Shown here piece after piece: positions 1 through 10,974 of a stretch of 64,000 nucleotides of DNA. The notes under the pieces are model-generated. The model made no database searches. It was given only the letters and a program-made list of their open reading frames with translations, and was not told where the DNA came from. The stretch's first letter is position 1; every line of letters begins with the position of its first letter. This DNA is from Tenrec ecaudatus (taxonomy: Eukaryota > Chordata > Mammalia > Afrosoricida > Tenrecidae). Location: assembly GCF_050624435.1 (NCBI RefSeq), contig NC_134534.1:65433501-65497500 (forward strand), read 5' to 3'. The translations under genes and the position numbers were made by a program.

Positions 1-1194
1 AAAAGCTTGTAGTTAGTTTAGGGATCTTTGCTGGCCCTTAGGAGCGTTTTCCAGTCCAGTCTGTTGGGGCACCATGCCCTGGCCCCAAAGTCCACTTTCA
101 GCATTCCCTGGGGACCTTGCCGCTCCATTCCCTTGCTGTTCCACTGCACTCCCCCAGTGATTTGCCTCGGTGTGGTGGGATCAGGTCAGGTGCAATTCCC
201 ACACTGTGTCTCCGGTGCTGTCCCCTGTATCGCCCTTAGTCACTGAGGGGCATCATGTCTCATAGTAGGGCCAGCCATGTTGTTCTCTCTATGGACTGGC
301 TGCTCTACTCAGGAACATCATCATCACGGCCTGGTAGGCCAGGCTGTGCTCCACTCTCTCCTCCTGCCCCTTCATCTGCTCCCGTGTGCTCTGATCAAAT
401 ATGTCCATCTCTCATAGCTGCAGAGTCAATGTCGTCCTTTGGAACAAATTCTTTTCGGGGGAGGGGCAGGAATCCACTTAATTTATGGTGCTGGGGCCAG
501 CCTCCCAGACCTCTCCACCGGTTCCCTCCTCCACGCCGGGATATTGCATTCACACCTTGCGACACTGGGTTGAAGTCTGGTCCCACTTTCCCTGTGGAGA
601 TATAAACAATACCCTCCCCTTGGGTGGATTAATGCCCCCTGACCCCACTACCCTTTTCTTCCTTGTATTCATCCTTTTGTTTTCCTTTCCCCACCTCCTC
701 CACCATTGTCTACCATGTACATCCCTGGTTTTGGTCTGGTCTCTTCCATACTACACCGTCTTCACCCCTAAAATGTTTGTATACAGTAGCTTTTTTCCCT
801 ATGGCACTTTTGCTTTTTAAAAAAATTTTTTTTTTTTAATTCTTACCTCAGCGGACTCATGTTGTACTTGTCCTTTTGTGCCTGACTTATTTCGCTTAGC
901 ATGATTTCCTCCAGTTCTTCCCATGCCGCTATGTGCCTCATACGTTCATCACTGCTTTTTAGTGATGCGTAGTATTCCATTGTATGTATATACCACAGTT
1001 TTTTAATCCAATCGTCAGTTGATGGAAATTTGGGTTGCTTCCAACTCCTTGCAATTGTGAACTGTGCCGCAATAGACATTGGAGCACAGATGTCTGGTCT
1101 TGGTTTGTTTCTTGCCTCTTCTGGGTATATGCCCAGTAGGGGGATTGCTGGGTCATATGGTAACTCTATTTCCATCTGTTTTAGGTATCGCCAG
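1..1194 (-). mobile_element. L1 LINE, 3' portion (ORF2 C terminus and 3' UTR)
   Basis: On the minus strand, 1194 down to 843 encodes the L1 ORF2 C-terminal region, with the recognisable blocks ELPYDPAIPLLG, FPSTDDWIKKLWYIHTMEYY, and the end NMSPLR followed by TAA at 845-843. Positions 842 to 1 are 3' UTR that matches the other two L1 copies in the window. The true 3' end lies beyond the left edge of the window. The 5' side is joined to an inverted piece of the same element. Confidence 0.9.
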
Positions 1195-1388
1195 ACATAA
1201 GAGAAATGCAAATTAAAACAACAATGAGGTACCACCTGACACCCTCAAAGGTAGCCCAATTCAAAAAAACAGAAAGCAACAAGTGTTGGAGGGGCTGTGG
1301 GGAGACAGGAACTCTCATCCACTGCTGGTGGGACTGTAAGTACGTACAGCCACTATGGAAATCAATCTGGCGATACCTAAAACAGATG
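1195..1388 (+). mobile_element. Inverted 5' segment of the same L1 (twin-priming product)
   Basis: This segment encodes, on the plus strand, the part of ORF2 immediately upstream of the flanking minus-strand portion: [16 protein letters not shown] and [15 protein letters not shown], ending WRYLKQM. The last 22 bases (1367-1388) recur in reverse complement at 1173-1194, so the two pieces overlap slightly at the break. A 5' inversion of this kind is the hallmark of twin priming during L1 integration. Confidence 0.88.
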
Positions 1389-3055
1389 AGAAGTACTGTT
1401 TCTTGTCTAGGTTTTAAACTGTAGTCACCAGGGAGTTCTTTGCCTTCTTCTGAGGGGACGTGTGGTACTGTTCACAAACTCTCACCACCTGCTGCCTCTG
1501 GGTCAGAACCAAAGGGGTTGGAAAAGCCCTTCCCGGGAACAGTCTGATGCATGTGACATGACTGAGCTGCCCTGGTGAAGCCTGCCCGTCCCTGGAGCTG
1601 AGCTTCATCTGGGATACCCCTTTGTGGTTACCAAAATGTGGTACCAGTTAGGTTTTGGCAATGGGAATGTCCCACCAGATGTAGCTGCTGTCTGACGAAG
1701 GAGATTCCCTTCGGGGAAGGGGAAGGGAAGGCTAGTTGGATTCCAAGCATGAAGCAAGGAGCTTGAGCAACAAATGTCAGGCGGAGTCCCCTGAACAGCA
1801 GGCTGATTTTGTGTTCACAGACTTTCTAACAAGGGAGTGATACATATCCATAGAATTCCAAGGAAAACATGGGCATTTTGAGCGCTAATTCCCATGGGGG
1901 GGGGCGTGTAGGTGAGGGGGAGTAGTGTTTTGGCCAGTAAGGGGTGTATTTTTAAGCCTATGGTGTCAAAGATTATTATCAGACACGTTTTTTCATAACT
2001 CGCTGGCATGGCCATGAAGGAACGATTTTAACCTCTTCTCACAGTTTTTAGCTAGTTCTTATCACAAAGTAACTTCTGGTCGCTTGGCATGTTTCCTCAT
2101 TCCATGAAGAGCAGCTGCCAGTACATAGTATTGTGAAGAATGGAATGTAAGGAGGAGGGGGACCAAGAGGAGTGGCCTCGATCCATTAAAAAAAATCTTT
2201 AGGATTAATGCATGGAATAATTACTGACACATAGTAGGTAGTTCATAACAAGCAGTATTGAGTTAGTGGATCATCTTTATGAGTCCATTTTATGCAGGCG
2301 AGTTGAAATTTATGCAGGGATTAGATTCTCAAGTCCATGTAGCGTGTGGAAATCACAGGCAATCATATAACCCTGTCAATCTCCCCGGGGGTGCCATGTG
2401 GGAGCCCAGAGACCATCACGAAGTGAGTCTGATGGAAGCGTTGTCCCTCAAGTTGGGAAGGCTCACTGTTTCCTGCGGTCAAACACCAGAGGAAGTAGTT
2501 GGCTTTTATTTAAAGATAATGCTTTGTGGGGAAAAATACATTAGGATCAGAATCCCACTCAGCATGGTGGGTACAGTAGGAGGGAAGAGGAGATCCGTGT
2601 CTCCCCTCCCAGGTGCTCTCTGGAAGTGAGCACATGGAGATGAATGGAAGGGTCCTTGTTTGCCTTAGTCATTTTTTTCTTGTGTTGCTGGACAAATATC
2701 ATTGAAAATTATGTAAATAAAATGGGTATTTGGTATTTGAGTCCCTTGTTTGTGCATTTGCATGCTCTCTCCCTCAGCCCTCTCTTGTTCTGGGGAGGAG
2801 GACCTTGGGCTGTCTTGAGTGTGTGACCCTAATTGTAGAGCAGAGCTGCTGAGATGAGACAGGGCCGTCCCCGACAAGCCTTGCCTTCTCCTCTTCTGCT
2901 CTTACAGACTGGTAAGAGCGGGTGTGGGGGGTGGAGGGGGACAAAGGCTGTACACTCTGAGTGACTTTCCTGGTCTGGGAGGAGTTTATCCACCGGTGGC
3001 TTTAGCCTGACATATTTATGGAGGCCACATAGACAGGATCACTGGTGTGCTTCAG
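1389..3055. other. Unassigned intergenic sequence
   Basis: No gene or clear repeat family was recognised. A weak MIR-like end (ACACATAGTAGGTAGTTCA) lies near 2228-2246. The G-rich run at 1896-1904 and the open frames here look incidental. Confidence 0.5.
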
Positions 3056-3059
3056 AGTA

Positions 3060-3885
3060 ACCTAGTGGCCAGATGTATGAAGGGGTACCCCCAAATAAAC
3101 TGGAATTTTATTTTATTTAAAACAATTTTTCCCCAAGCTGTGCATTTCATTTTTTAAAAAACAAAACAACCTGATCACCTTCAAAGTACTCTCCATCACA
3201 CTTAATACATTTGTCAAATCTGCGATTCCATTCTGGGAAACATTTTTCAAGCTCATCTGTTTGGATGGCTGACAGCACAGCACCTCCCTCATTTTTTTCT
3301 TTACCTCTTTTACATCACCAAATCACCGTCCTTTCATGTCCCTCTGCATTCACGGAAACAAAAAGAAGTTGCATGGAGTGAGTTCAGGTGAGTAAGATGC
3401 ATGGAGAAAGAGAGGCGTGCTGCTTTTGTTTGCCAAAAACTGGTGCATTGAGATGGCTGCATAAACAGGTGCATTTTTGTGGTGGCAAAACCAGTCCCCT
3501 GTCTTCTTAAATCGGGACTTTTTTTTTCACACACTGTTATGCTATCTTTTCAGAACCTGTAAATAGAAAACTTGATTAATGGTCTGACTTAGTACAATGA
3601 TCTCCAAATGTACTATGAGCTGAAATTTTCATCCATTCCAGAAGTTGATGGCCATCCAGAATGAGATTTGTCATCAAATGACATTTCACCTTTTTTGAAA
3701 TGAGAAAACCACTCATACACTTGAGTTTTCCCATAGTGCTGTCCTTGTAAACTGTGTTCAACATCACAGCAGTTTCTACAGCATTTTCCTGAGCAGGAAA
3801 TAAAATTTCACAGGTGCACGCTGTTCTCTTGAATCAGCCAACACAAAAAATGAGGTTCAAGAGAAACTACTTTTACAAAAAAAAA
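3060..3885 (-). mobile_element. Decayed mariner DNA transposon with internally deleted transposase
   Basis: Minus-strand translation gives mariner transposase landmarks in order, across several frames: an N-terminal helix-turn-helix part (YEWFSHFKKGEMSFDD, GWPSTSGMDEN), then the catalytic C-terminal part (NAPVYAA, HASYSPELTPCNFFLFP) and the end FPEWNRRFDKCIKCDGEYFEGD-like. The central region expected between these is missing. The catalytic HDNAP aspartate is Lys here and the YSPD aspartate is Glu, so it is inactive. Frameshifts and stops are numerous. Termini were not precisely resolved. Confidence 0.8.
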
Positions 3886-4110
3886 AAAAAATTCACTGTG
3901 ACCAGAGAGAACCTTCCCAAGTGATGCCACTGGGTGCTCTATCTCAGAGCCAGTTGCTTAATGTTTGCCTAGTGGGGAAAATGCTTACTATGAAAGCTCA
4001 GTGCAATGGAGCTTTTTCTGTTTTTATGTGGGTACCCCCTCATATGCTGCTAAGGAAAGAAGCTCCTGGGTGCATCAGTGGTCTGGTCACTTCTAGCCCT
4101 TGTGGAATAC

Positions 4111-4197
4111 ATGTGAGGGGGCTTCAAAAAACGTGTGGAAAAATGGCATGAAAAGATAACAGAATTTTTCCACAAACTTTTTAAAGCCCCCTCATAG
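4111..4197. mobile_element. Short palindromic mariner-like MITE
   Basis: An almost perfect palindrome of about 85 bp. The left arm TGAGGGGGCTTCAAAAA and continuing GTGTGGAAAAAT is mirrored by ATTTTTCCACAAACTTTTTAAAGCCCCCTCA on the right. It has essentially no interior. The arms are the same terminal motif as the larger elements at 22531 and 50822. Confidence 0.8.
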
Positions 4198-4296
4198 GTT
4201 AGAAAAATTAGCAAGACTGCTTAAATAGCCATTGGACACAGGAAATACTTTCCTAGACTTAAAAACAAAGACTTTTCCTGTTTCTTTTGGATAAGG

Positions 4297-4390
4297 ATCC
4301 CCAGTTGCACAATGGTTGAGGACTCAGCTGCTCACTGAATGACTTGGGGTCGAAGCAAGTCTCTCTCTGAGAGAAAGGAACTGGCAGTAG
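4297..4390 (+). repeat. AfroSINE fragment (tRNA-derived head)
   Basis: The sequence CAGTTGCACAATGGTTGAGG followed by GCTGCTCACTGAATG and GGGGTCGAAG follows the order of the tRNA-related head (A box and B box) of this SINE, diverged and lacking the 3' half. Confidence 0.6.
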
Positions 4391-4729
4391 GATGGGGTGA
4401 AATGAGTCACTTTCTGCAGACTTTTGCCTTGCTTCTTTGGAAAAATGGGGTGAGAGAGTTTTCTTATAAACCTTGAAGAATTACTTTTGCCCTAGCTTTC
4501 TACCATGAGGATTTGATGCTTTTGTTTAGGTTATTAACATTTCCTTCAAAACAAAACAAAACATTTCTTTGATTAACTCATTCTTGATACTTTCTTATAG
4601 ATATGCCAATATGCATTTTATTATTTTTATGTTTTAAAAATGATATTTTTAAATAGTTTTATTGAGCTATTATTTTTTATTTCACCCTGCTCTGTCATTG
4701 GTATGCACCTTACATGTATTGGTCAAAAC

Positions 4730-4781
4730 ACTATGCAAATGAAGCAAGTTGAAGCCAGCAGAGCCTACTATGCAAATGAAG
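4730..4781 (+). repeat. 15-bp direct repeat containing octamer motifs
   Basis: ACTATGCAAATGAAG occurs at 4730-4744 and again exactly at 4767-4781, 37 bp apart. Each copy includes ATGCAAAT, the POU-domain octamer. It lies about 90 bp upstream of an LTR-like block. Confidence 0.6.
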
Positions 4782-4868
4782 TCTCTATAGCCTATGAAGA
4801 GAGGATAGTTCAGTTTATGGCCCTGGTGTGAGTGCCAGACCTTGAAACTGACATAGAGTTTGCATATG

Positions 4869-5426
4869 TGTGGTAGTTATATAATCGTTTGTCAATTTGA
4901 AGATTAAGTGTGGGGGTGGAGTCTAGGTTGTCAGTCAGGATATAGCCAATGAGGCCTCTGTGTGGGAATGGCCTTCCCCTAAAGATTCTGGGAATTCCTG
5001 TTTTTTCCTCCTTGGAAAAAAAAACATCTCCCTCTCCTGACTCCCTTGGAGACTCTCTTCTGACAAGGCTGATGCCCTGTCAGACATCCCTGAGAATACA
5101 CATGGACCTACTCTGATGCAGTCCTGGAAGCTGGAAAAACCACATGGAGACCCCTGCCAGCACTGAGATGCTTACAACGCCACTGGATCTAAGACTTTCT
5201 ACCCACTGGCCTGTGATCGTCCTGCACTTGGTGTCATTGCATGTGTTTAGTTAGTCTGAAGTGGACTTTATAGATTGGTATCGGATATATGAGCTAATAT
5301 TGGACTTATGGACTCTGGACTAGGTTGGGATGCTTTCTTAATGTACAATTACCCTTTATATAAAGCTCTCTCTTACACAGATGGGTTTCTATGGATTTGT
5401 TTCTCTAGTCTACCCAGACCAACACA
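4869..5426 (+). mobile_element. LTR-like block (possible solo LTR)
   Basis: About 558 bp opening TGTGGTAG and ending CCAACACA, the TG...CA form of a retroviral LTR, with a TATATAAAG promoter-like box near 5353 about 70 bp before the 3' end. No coding sequence is attached and no clean target-site duplication was found. The family was not named from sequence alone; a non-LTR repeat with coincidental ends is possible. Confidence 0.45.
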
Positions 5427-5607
5427 TTTTATATATGTGTATGTGTATGCATACATATATTACTATACACATACAGATATACATATAACCACAGTTTTTC
5501 AGACATAAAACAGCAGAAAGTAAGTTAGAAAGAAGAGAAGCAACAGGAGGAAATTGAAGGAAGAAAGCAGAGAGGAGACAAAGCACCATCTACAAGACCT
5601 GAAACAC

Positions 5608-5685
5608 GGACCTGTAAAGATCTACAGCCTTAGAAATTATATGGAGTAATTCAACTCTGCCCTATAGGGTTGCTATAGGGCTGCA
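5608..5685 (+). repeat. AfroSINE fragment (3' half)
   Basis: The run TGTAAAGATCTACAGCCTTA to CTGCCCTATAGGGTTGCTAT follows the SINE body order but stops before the usual tail. Confidence 0.55.
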
Positions 5686-6149
5686 GCGCTGAAAACAGCA
5701 AGAAGTCTGGAAGAGACCCACCTGTGGCGTGAGCAGGGAGACAGGGCTGGCCAAAGAGGAGTCTGTCCTCAAGGACCTGAGAGGAGGCCTGCATGGTCCA
5801 GAGGAGCTGGGCGAGCTGCCCTTCCCTGAAGAAGGGAGACTCTGCTGACAACTTCTGGAGCCTGATGCCAACTGGAAGCTTGTTGATCTGGATTCCAGGA
5901 TGCACCCTGTTCCTCAATAAGCGACTTGCCTGAGCTCTGTGTAGCCATTGCACCAGATTATCAGGCGGAAGAAGAGAAGTAGAGCGTGCCCAGGGAGCAA
6001 CAGCTGATGCCAGAGTTGTCAGAAAGGTTGGAGAGTGGAGGCATCTGGACTTGCACGATGTCCCCTGCAGTGAGGGAGGCTCTGATACTGCTCTTTCTGC
6101 TCTGGCTGCCTCTGTCGTTTCATGTGTCTCCTTAAAGAGCCCTGAGTCC
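5686..6149. other. Unassigned intergenic sequence between SINE fragments
   Basis: This stretch has an even base composition and a 169-codon open frame on the minus strand, but no recognisable protein motif. It may be part of an unrecognised repeat. Confidence 0.4.
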
Positions 6150-6345
6150 ACTGATGTCAAGGAGAGTCACAATTGTAGCAACTGTATGGGACAAAGTAGA
6201 ACTGCCCCCTGGGGTTTGTGAGGCTGTCAATCCTGACGGAGGCAGACTGCCAGCCTTTCTCCCTGAAAGGAGCTGTCAGGGGTTCAAACAGGTAACCTTT
6301 AGGTTTGCAGCCCAGTGCTTAAGGCACGGTGTCACCAGGTTGCTG
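6150..6345 (-). repeat. AfroSINE, antisense
   Basis: Read on the plus strand it gives the reverse complement of the SINE: AAAGTAGAACTGCCCCCTGG, then AGGAGCTGTCAGGGGTTCAA and GCACGGTGTCACCAGGTTGC, which is the tRNA head in reverse. Confidence 0.7.
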
Positions 6346-6354
6346 CCTTTAAAG

Positions 6355-6445
6355 ATTACAGGACAGAAAATCCCTATGGGACAGTTCTACTTCATCTGAT
6401 AGGGTCACCATGAGTGAGAATAGGCTGGATGGCATACAACAACAT
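6355..6445 (+). repeat. AfroSINE fragment (3' tail)
   Basis: CCCTATGGGACAGTTCTACT, GATAGGGTCACCATGAGTGA and GGATGGCATACAACAACA give the 3' part of the SINE in sense orientation, ending in the AAC-rich tail. Confidence 0.7.
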
Positions 6446-6625
6446 GGATAAACATACAAATACAATTTATTAAATGGGATGCAAGCTGTTTCCACCCTAG
6501 GACTGTATGTACCCAGAATTTAATACTACCGGATCCCGTATCATCCTTACAATTGTTATTATGTTTGAGTCTATTGTTCCAGCCACTGTGTCAATCTATT
6601 TCACTGAGAGTCTTTTTCTTTCTTT

Positions 6626-8874
6626 AAATCATTTTATTAGGGGCACATACAACTCTTACCACAATCCATATATACATCAGTTGGGTAAAGCAATTTGTAT
6701 ATTCCTTGCCCTCATCATTCTCAAAAGATTTGCTCTCCACTTAAGCCCCTGGCATCAGCTCCTCATTTTCCCCCCTCCCTGCCCGCTCACCCCTACCTCA
6801 CAAACCCTTGATAGTTTATAAATTATTATTTTGTCATATCTTGCCCTGACATCCCCCTTAACCCACTTGTCCATCCCCTGGGGAGGAGGCTATATATAGA
6901 TCCTTGTAATTGGTTCCCCCTTTCCACACTACCCTTCCTCCACCCTCCCAGTATCGCTACTCTCACCACTGGTCTTGAAGGGATCATCCGCCCTGGATTC
7001 CCTGTGTTTCCAGTTCCTATCTGTACCAGTGTACATCCTCTGGTCTAGTCAGATTTGTAAGGTAGAATTGGGAAAATGATAGTGGGGTGGGGGAGAAAGC
7101 ATTTAGGAACTAGAGGAAAGTTGTGTATTTTATCGTTGCTACACTGCGCCTTGACTGGCTTGTCTATTCCCCGTGACCCCTCCATAAGGGGATGTCCAGT
7201 TGCCTAGAGATAGACTTTGGGTCTCCACTCTGCACATCCCTCATTCATAATGATATGACTTTTTGTTCTAATGATGCCTGATAAATGATCCCTTCGACAC
7301 CTCATGATCACACAGGCTGGTGTGCTTCTTCCATGTGAGCTTTGTTGCTTTTGAGCTAGATGGCCGCTTGTTTACCTTCAAGCCTTTAGGACCCCAGATG
7401 CTAAGCCGGGCACCATCAGCTTTCTTCACCACATTTGTTTATGCACCCGCTTTGTCTTCAGTGAGCATCATGGGATACCAGTTTAATAGAAAAAAGTATT
7501 CTTGCATTTAGGGAGTACTTGAGTCGAGGCCTCATGTCCATCTGCTACCTTAATACTAAACATATACATATATGCACATAAATCTATTTCCCTATTATAC
7601 ATAAATATATTTACATATGTACATGCATTTATTTAGACCTCTATATATGCCCTTTGCCTCCTAGCTCTTTCCTCTATTTCCTTTTACTTTCCCTCTCTCT
7701 AACTATCATGTTCAGCCTTCATTTGGGTTTCAGTAATTCCTCTCGATTATATTACTCTTGGTCATACCCTAAAAGGTCTACTACACCGTCCTTACCACCG
7801 ATTTGGATCACTTGCCATTCCCTTGTCCCTGGGTTTGTTAATACCACTTCCTTTCTTCCCACCTCGCCTTCTCTCATATCTCCCTGGAACTGTTGGTCCC
7901 ATTATTTTCTCCTCCCTATTGTTCATCCAATCTATCTTACTTAGACAGCCCTGCAGAGATAATAACATGCACAAAAACAAGACAGAGCAAAACCAAGCAA
8001 CAAAAGAAAACAAAACAACAAGCCAATGACAAAAAACAAAAAACACAATAACAAGAAAGATATCTTGTAGTTAGTTTAAGTACTGTTTGTTGGACTTTAG
8101 GAGTGTTTTCCAGTTGAGTCTGATGGGGTACCAAGCTCTGGCCCCAAAATCTATTTTTGGTATTCCCTGGGGACTTTGTTGCTCTGTTCCCCTTGCTGTT
8201 CTGTTCCATGCCCTTAGTGTTTTGCCTCGGTGTGATGGGATCAGATGTGATAGGATCAGATCGCGCGCAATTCCCACTCTGTGTTTCCAGTGTTGTCCCC
8301 TGTAGGGCTATGGGTCAGTGAGAGATGTCGTGTCTCATAATGGGGCCAGTCATATGGTCTTCTCTGAGGATTGGCTGCTCTGAGCAGGAGTCACTTCATC
8401 AAGGCTCAGTGGGCCAGGATGTGCTCCACTCTCTTCCTCCCCCTTCATTTGCTCCCATGTGCTCTGATCAGACATGTCGCTCTCACTGAGCTGCAGATTC
8501 AGTGATGCCCTCTGAAATAAACTTTTCTGGGGGAGAGGGACACCAGTCCATATAGTTGGGATTGGGGCCGGCCCCTCAGACCTCTCCACTGCTTCTCTAT
8601 TCCATGCTGGCATATTGCATTCACATCTTGGAGAACTGGGTTGAAGTCTGATACCTTTTTCCCTGTGGAGATACAAACAATACCCTTCCCGTGGGTGGGT
8701 TAGTGCCCTGTGACCCTGCTACCCATTTCTTTTATTTCCTCCCCGCCCCCTCCCGCCGCCCTCCTTTTTAGTTGGCTACCATATGTATCGCTGCCATACT
8801 ACCTGGTCCTCACCCCAGGAATGTTTGTATACAGTAACTTTTTCCCTATGCCCCTTTTGCATATTTTTAAAAGC
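6626..8874 (-). other. Long 3' UTR of the L1 lineage
   Basis: About 2.25 kb separates the ORF2 stop from the A-tail. It is colinear with 16777-18525 (copy 3) and, in its stop-proximal part, with 1-842 (copy 1), so it belongs to this L1 family and is not an unrelated insertion. Confidence 0.8.
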
Positions 8875-10095
8875 TTACCTCAGTAGACCCATGTTGTACT
8901 TATCCTTTTGTGTTTGGCTTACTTCACGTAGCATAATTCCCTCCAGCTCTTCTCATGCAGCGATGTGCTTCATATGTTCATCACTGCTTTTTAGCATATG
9001 TACCACAGTTTTTTAATCCAATCATCAGTTGATGGAAATTTGGGTTGTTTCCAACTCCTTGCAGTTGTGAACTGTGCCACAGTGAACATTGGAGCACAGA
9101 TGTCTGGCTGTGGTTTGTTTCTTGCCTCTTCCGGGTGTATGCCCAGTAGGGGGAGTATTGGGTCATATGGTAGCTCAATTTTCATCTATTTCAGGTATCG
9201 CCAGGTTGATTTCCATAGTGGCTGTACATACTTACAGGTCCACCAGCAGTGGATGAGAGTTCCTGTCTCCCCACAGCCCCTCCAATACTTATTGCTTTCT
9301 GATTTTTTGAATTGGGCTATCTTTGAGGGTGTTAAGTGGTACCTCATTGTTGTTTTAATATGCATTTCTCTTATGGCTAAAGATTAGAAACATTTTCTCA
9401 TATGTTTATTGGCCATTTGGATTTCTGCCCCTGTGAAACTTCTGTTCACGTCCTGTGCCCCCACCTCCTCAGTGTATAATTCGGTTTTTTTCTTTTTGGA
9501 AGCTAGCAGAGTATTGTAGATTTTAATTATAAGGTCTGTGTCTGATGTGTCAGTGCTAAAGAAGTTTTCCCAGTCCATGAACTCTTATTACTCTCTTGGT
9601 GAATTCTTTCTATGTACACAGGTATTTTATCTTCAGTATATCCCATTTGTCAACTTGTGCTGCTTCTGTGTCTGTGTCCTTCCCTATTTCTGATAGCTTA
9701 TGTATTCCCTGTGACAAAGTTCTCAGGTTTTTCCCAGTTACCTCATCAATGGCCCTAATTTTGGGGGGTTTAGCTTCAAGGTCTGGGATCCACCTTGAGT
9801 TTATTTTTGAGCATGGAGTGAGATAAGGGTCTTGCTTCATTTTTCTGTAGGTAGATATCCATTTTTTCCAGCACCACTTGTTAAAGAAGGCATCTGCTTC
9901 CCATTGGATATTTCTGGGGCCCTTATCAAAGATCAGTTGTCTGTATGCTGATGATTTTATCTCTGGGTTTTCAGTCCTTTTCCATTGGTCTGAATATCTG
10001 TCATTGTACCAATACCATGCGGTTTTGACAATTGTGACTGTATAGTATGTGCTAAAGTCAGGTAAAGCAAGCCCTTCCACCGTGTCCTTATTCTT
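8875..10095 (-). pseudogene. L1 ORF2 C-terminal remnant within the deleted L1
   Basis: It opens KELKNKDTVEGLALPDF and carries the distal ORF2 blocks: TAWYWYNDR, LIFDKGPRNIQWE, FNKWCWKKW, IQMANKHMRKCF, the CCHC-like [15 protein letters not shown] region and FPSTDDWIKKLWY. The stop TAA is at 8877-8875. The N-terminal endonuclease and the reverse transcriptase core are not present anywhere in this element. Confidence 0.85.
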
Positions 10096-10109
10096 GAGTT
10101 CTTTTGTAT

Positions 10110-10970
10110 GGCTGGGTTTCTTCTAACATATTCTTTGAGATTTTTCTTGTCTGGGAAGACTCTTACCTCCCCATCGATCTTGATCGATAACTTGGCTGGG
10201 TAGAATATTCTTGGGTTTGCGTTGTTTTCCTTCAATTTTTAAAATATGTTTACTCTCTCCTCTTCTTCATAGTTTCTGCTGATAGGTCTGAGCATATTAT
10301 TATTTGGGAACCTTTATATGTGATTGCTCATTTTCCCTAGCTGCTCTCCTGGTTTTCTCCTTTTCCTCAAAGTTGGATAGTTTAACTATTATGTGCCTTG
10401 GTGACGACTTCTTGGGATTCAGTCTAGCTGGTGTTCTTTCAGCCTCCTGAATGGTTGCCTGGTTTTCATTCATTAAGCTGGGGAAGTTTTCCTCCAAGAA
10501 TTCTCTCACTATTGTTGCAGATGACTCCTTTGTTGTGTCTTCCTCTGGTAATCCAATAATTCTAATGTTGTTCCTCTTCTTAGAATCAGAAATAGCTCTT
10601 ATGTTTTCTTCAGCTTCTCTGATGATCTTTTAGATTTTTGTTCATACTTGTTAAAGTCTGCTTGGCTGTCCTCCAAGTTACTGATGTGGTTCTCTGCTTC
10701 CTCCAGTTGATTCTCAAGGTCCGAGTGTCTGCAACTGGTTTTTGTTATCTCCTCTCTAAGCTCTTGTATTTATTTCCCTTTGGTGTATGGACTTTGTCTC
10801 CTCTATCATTTCATCCTTTTTCTACATTGTTTTCCTCATATCCTATATGACTCCAAGCAGCATTATGAAAATTTCTTTCTGTGGGAGCTCAATGTCTGCT
10901 TCTTCTATGCACGTTGTTAGATTCAGGACATGTCTGCCATTGCCTTTTGTTCCTCCTGTTTTTTTTCTTT
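10110..10970 (-). pseudogene. L1 ORF1 remnant within the deleted L1
   Basis: ORF1 encodes the L1 RNA-binding chaperone. Minus-strand frames show its order: a coiled-coil-like N-terminal stretch (DLENQLEEAENHISNLEDSQ), then the RNA-recognition part (REFLEENFPSL, SSPRHIIVKLSNFEEKEKT), and the C-terminal domain (NPRIFYPAKLSIKIDGEVRV, KNLKEYVRRNPAIQKEL). Frames change several times, so it is non-functional. The C terminus ends at the junction with the ORF2 fragment. Confidence 0.8.
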
Positions 10971-10974
10971 GAAG

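Noticed and set aside
255-820. Plus-strand open frames at the left end
   Set aside because: They lie in the antisense of an L1 3' UTR, with matching frames in the other L1 copies, and have no protein features.
5651-6160. 169-codon minus-strand frame
   Set aside because: It lies between SINE fragments, overlaps a second frame on the same strand, and shows no domain or conserved motif.
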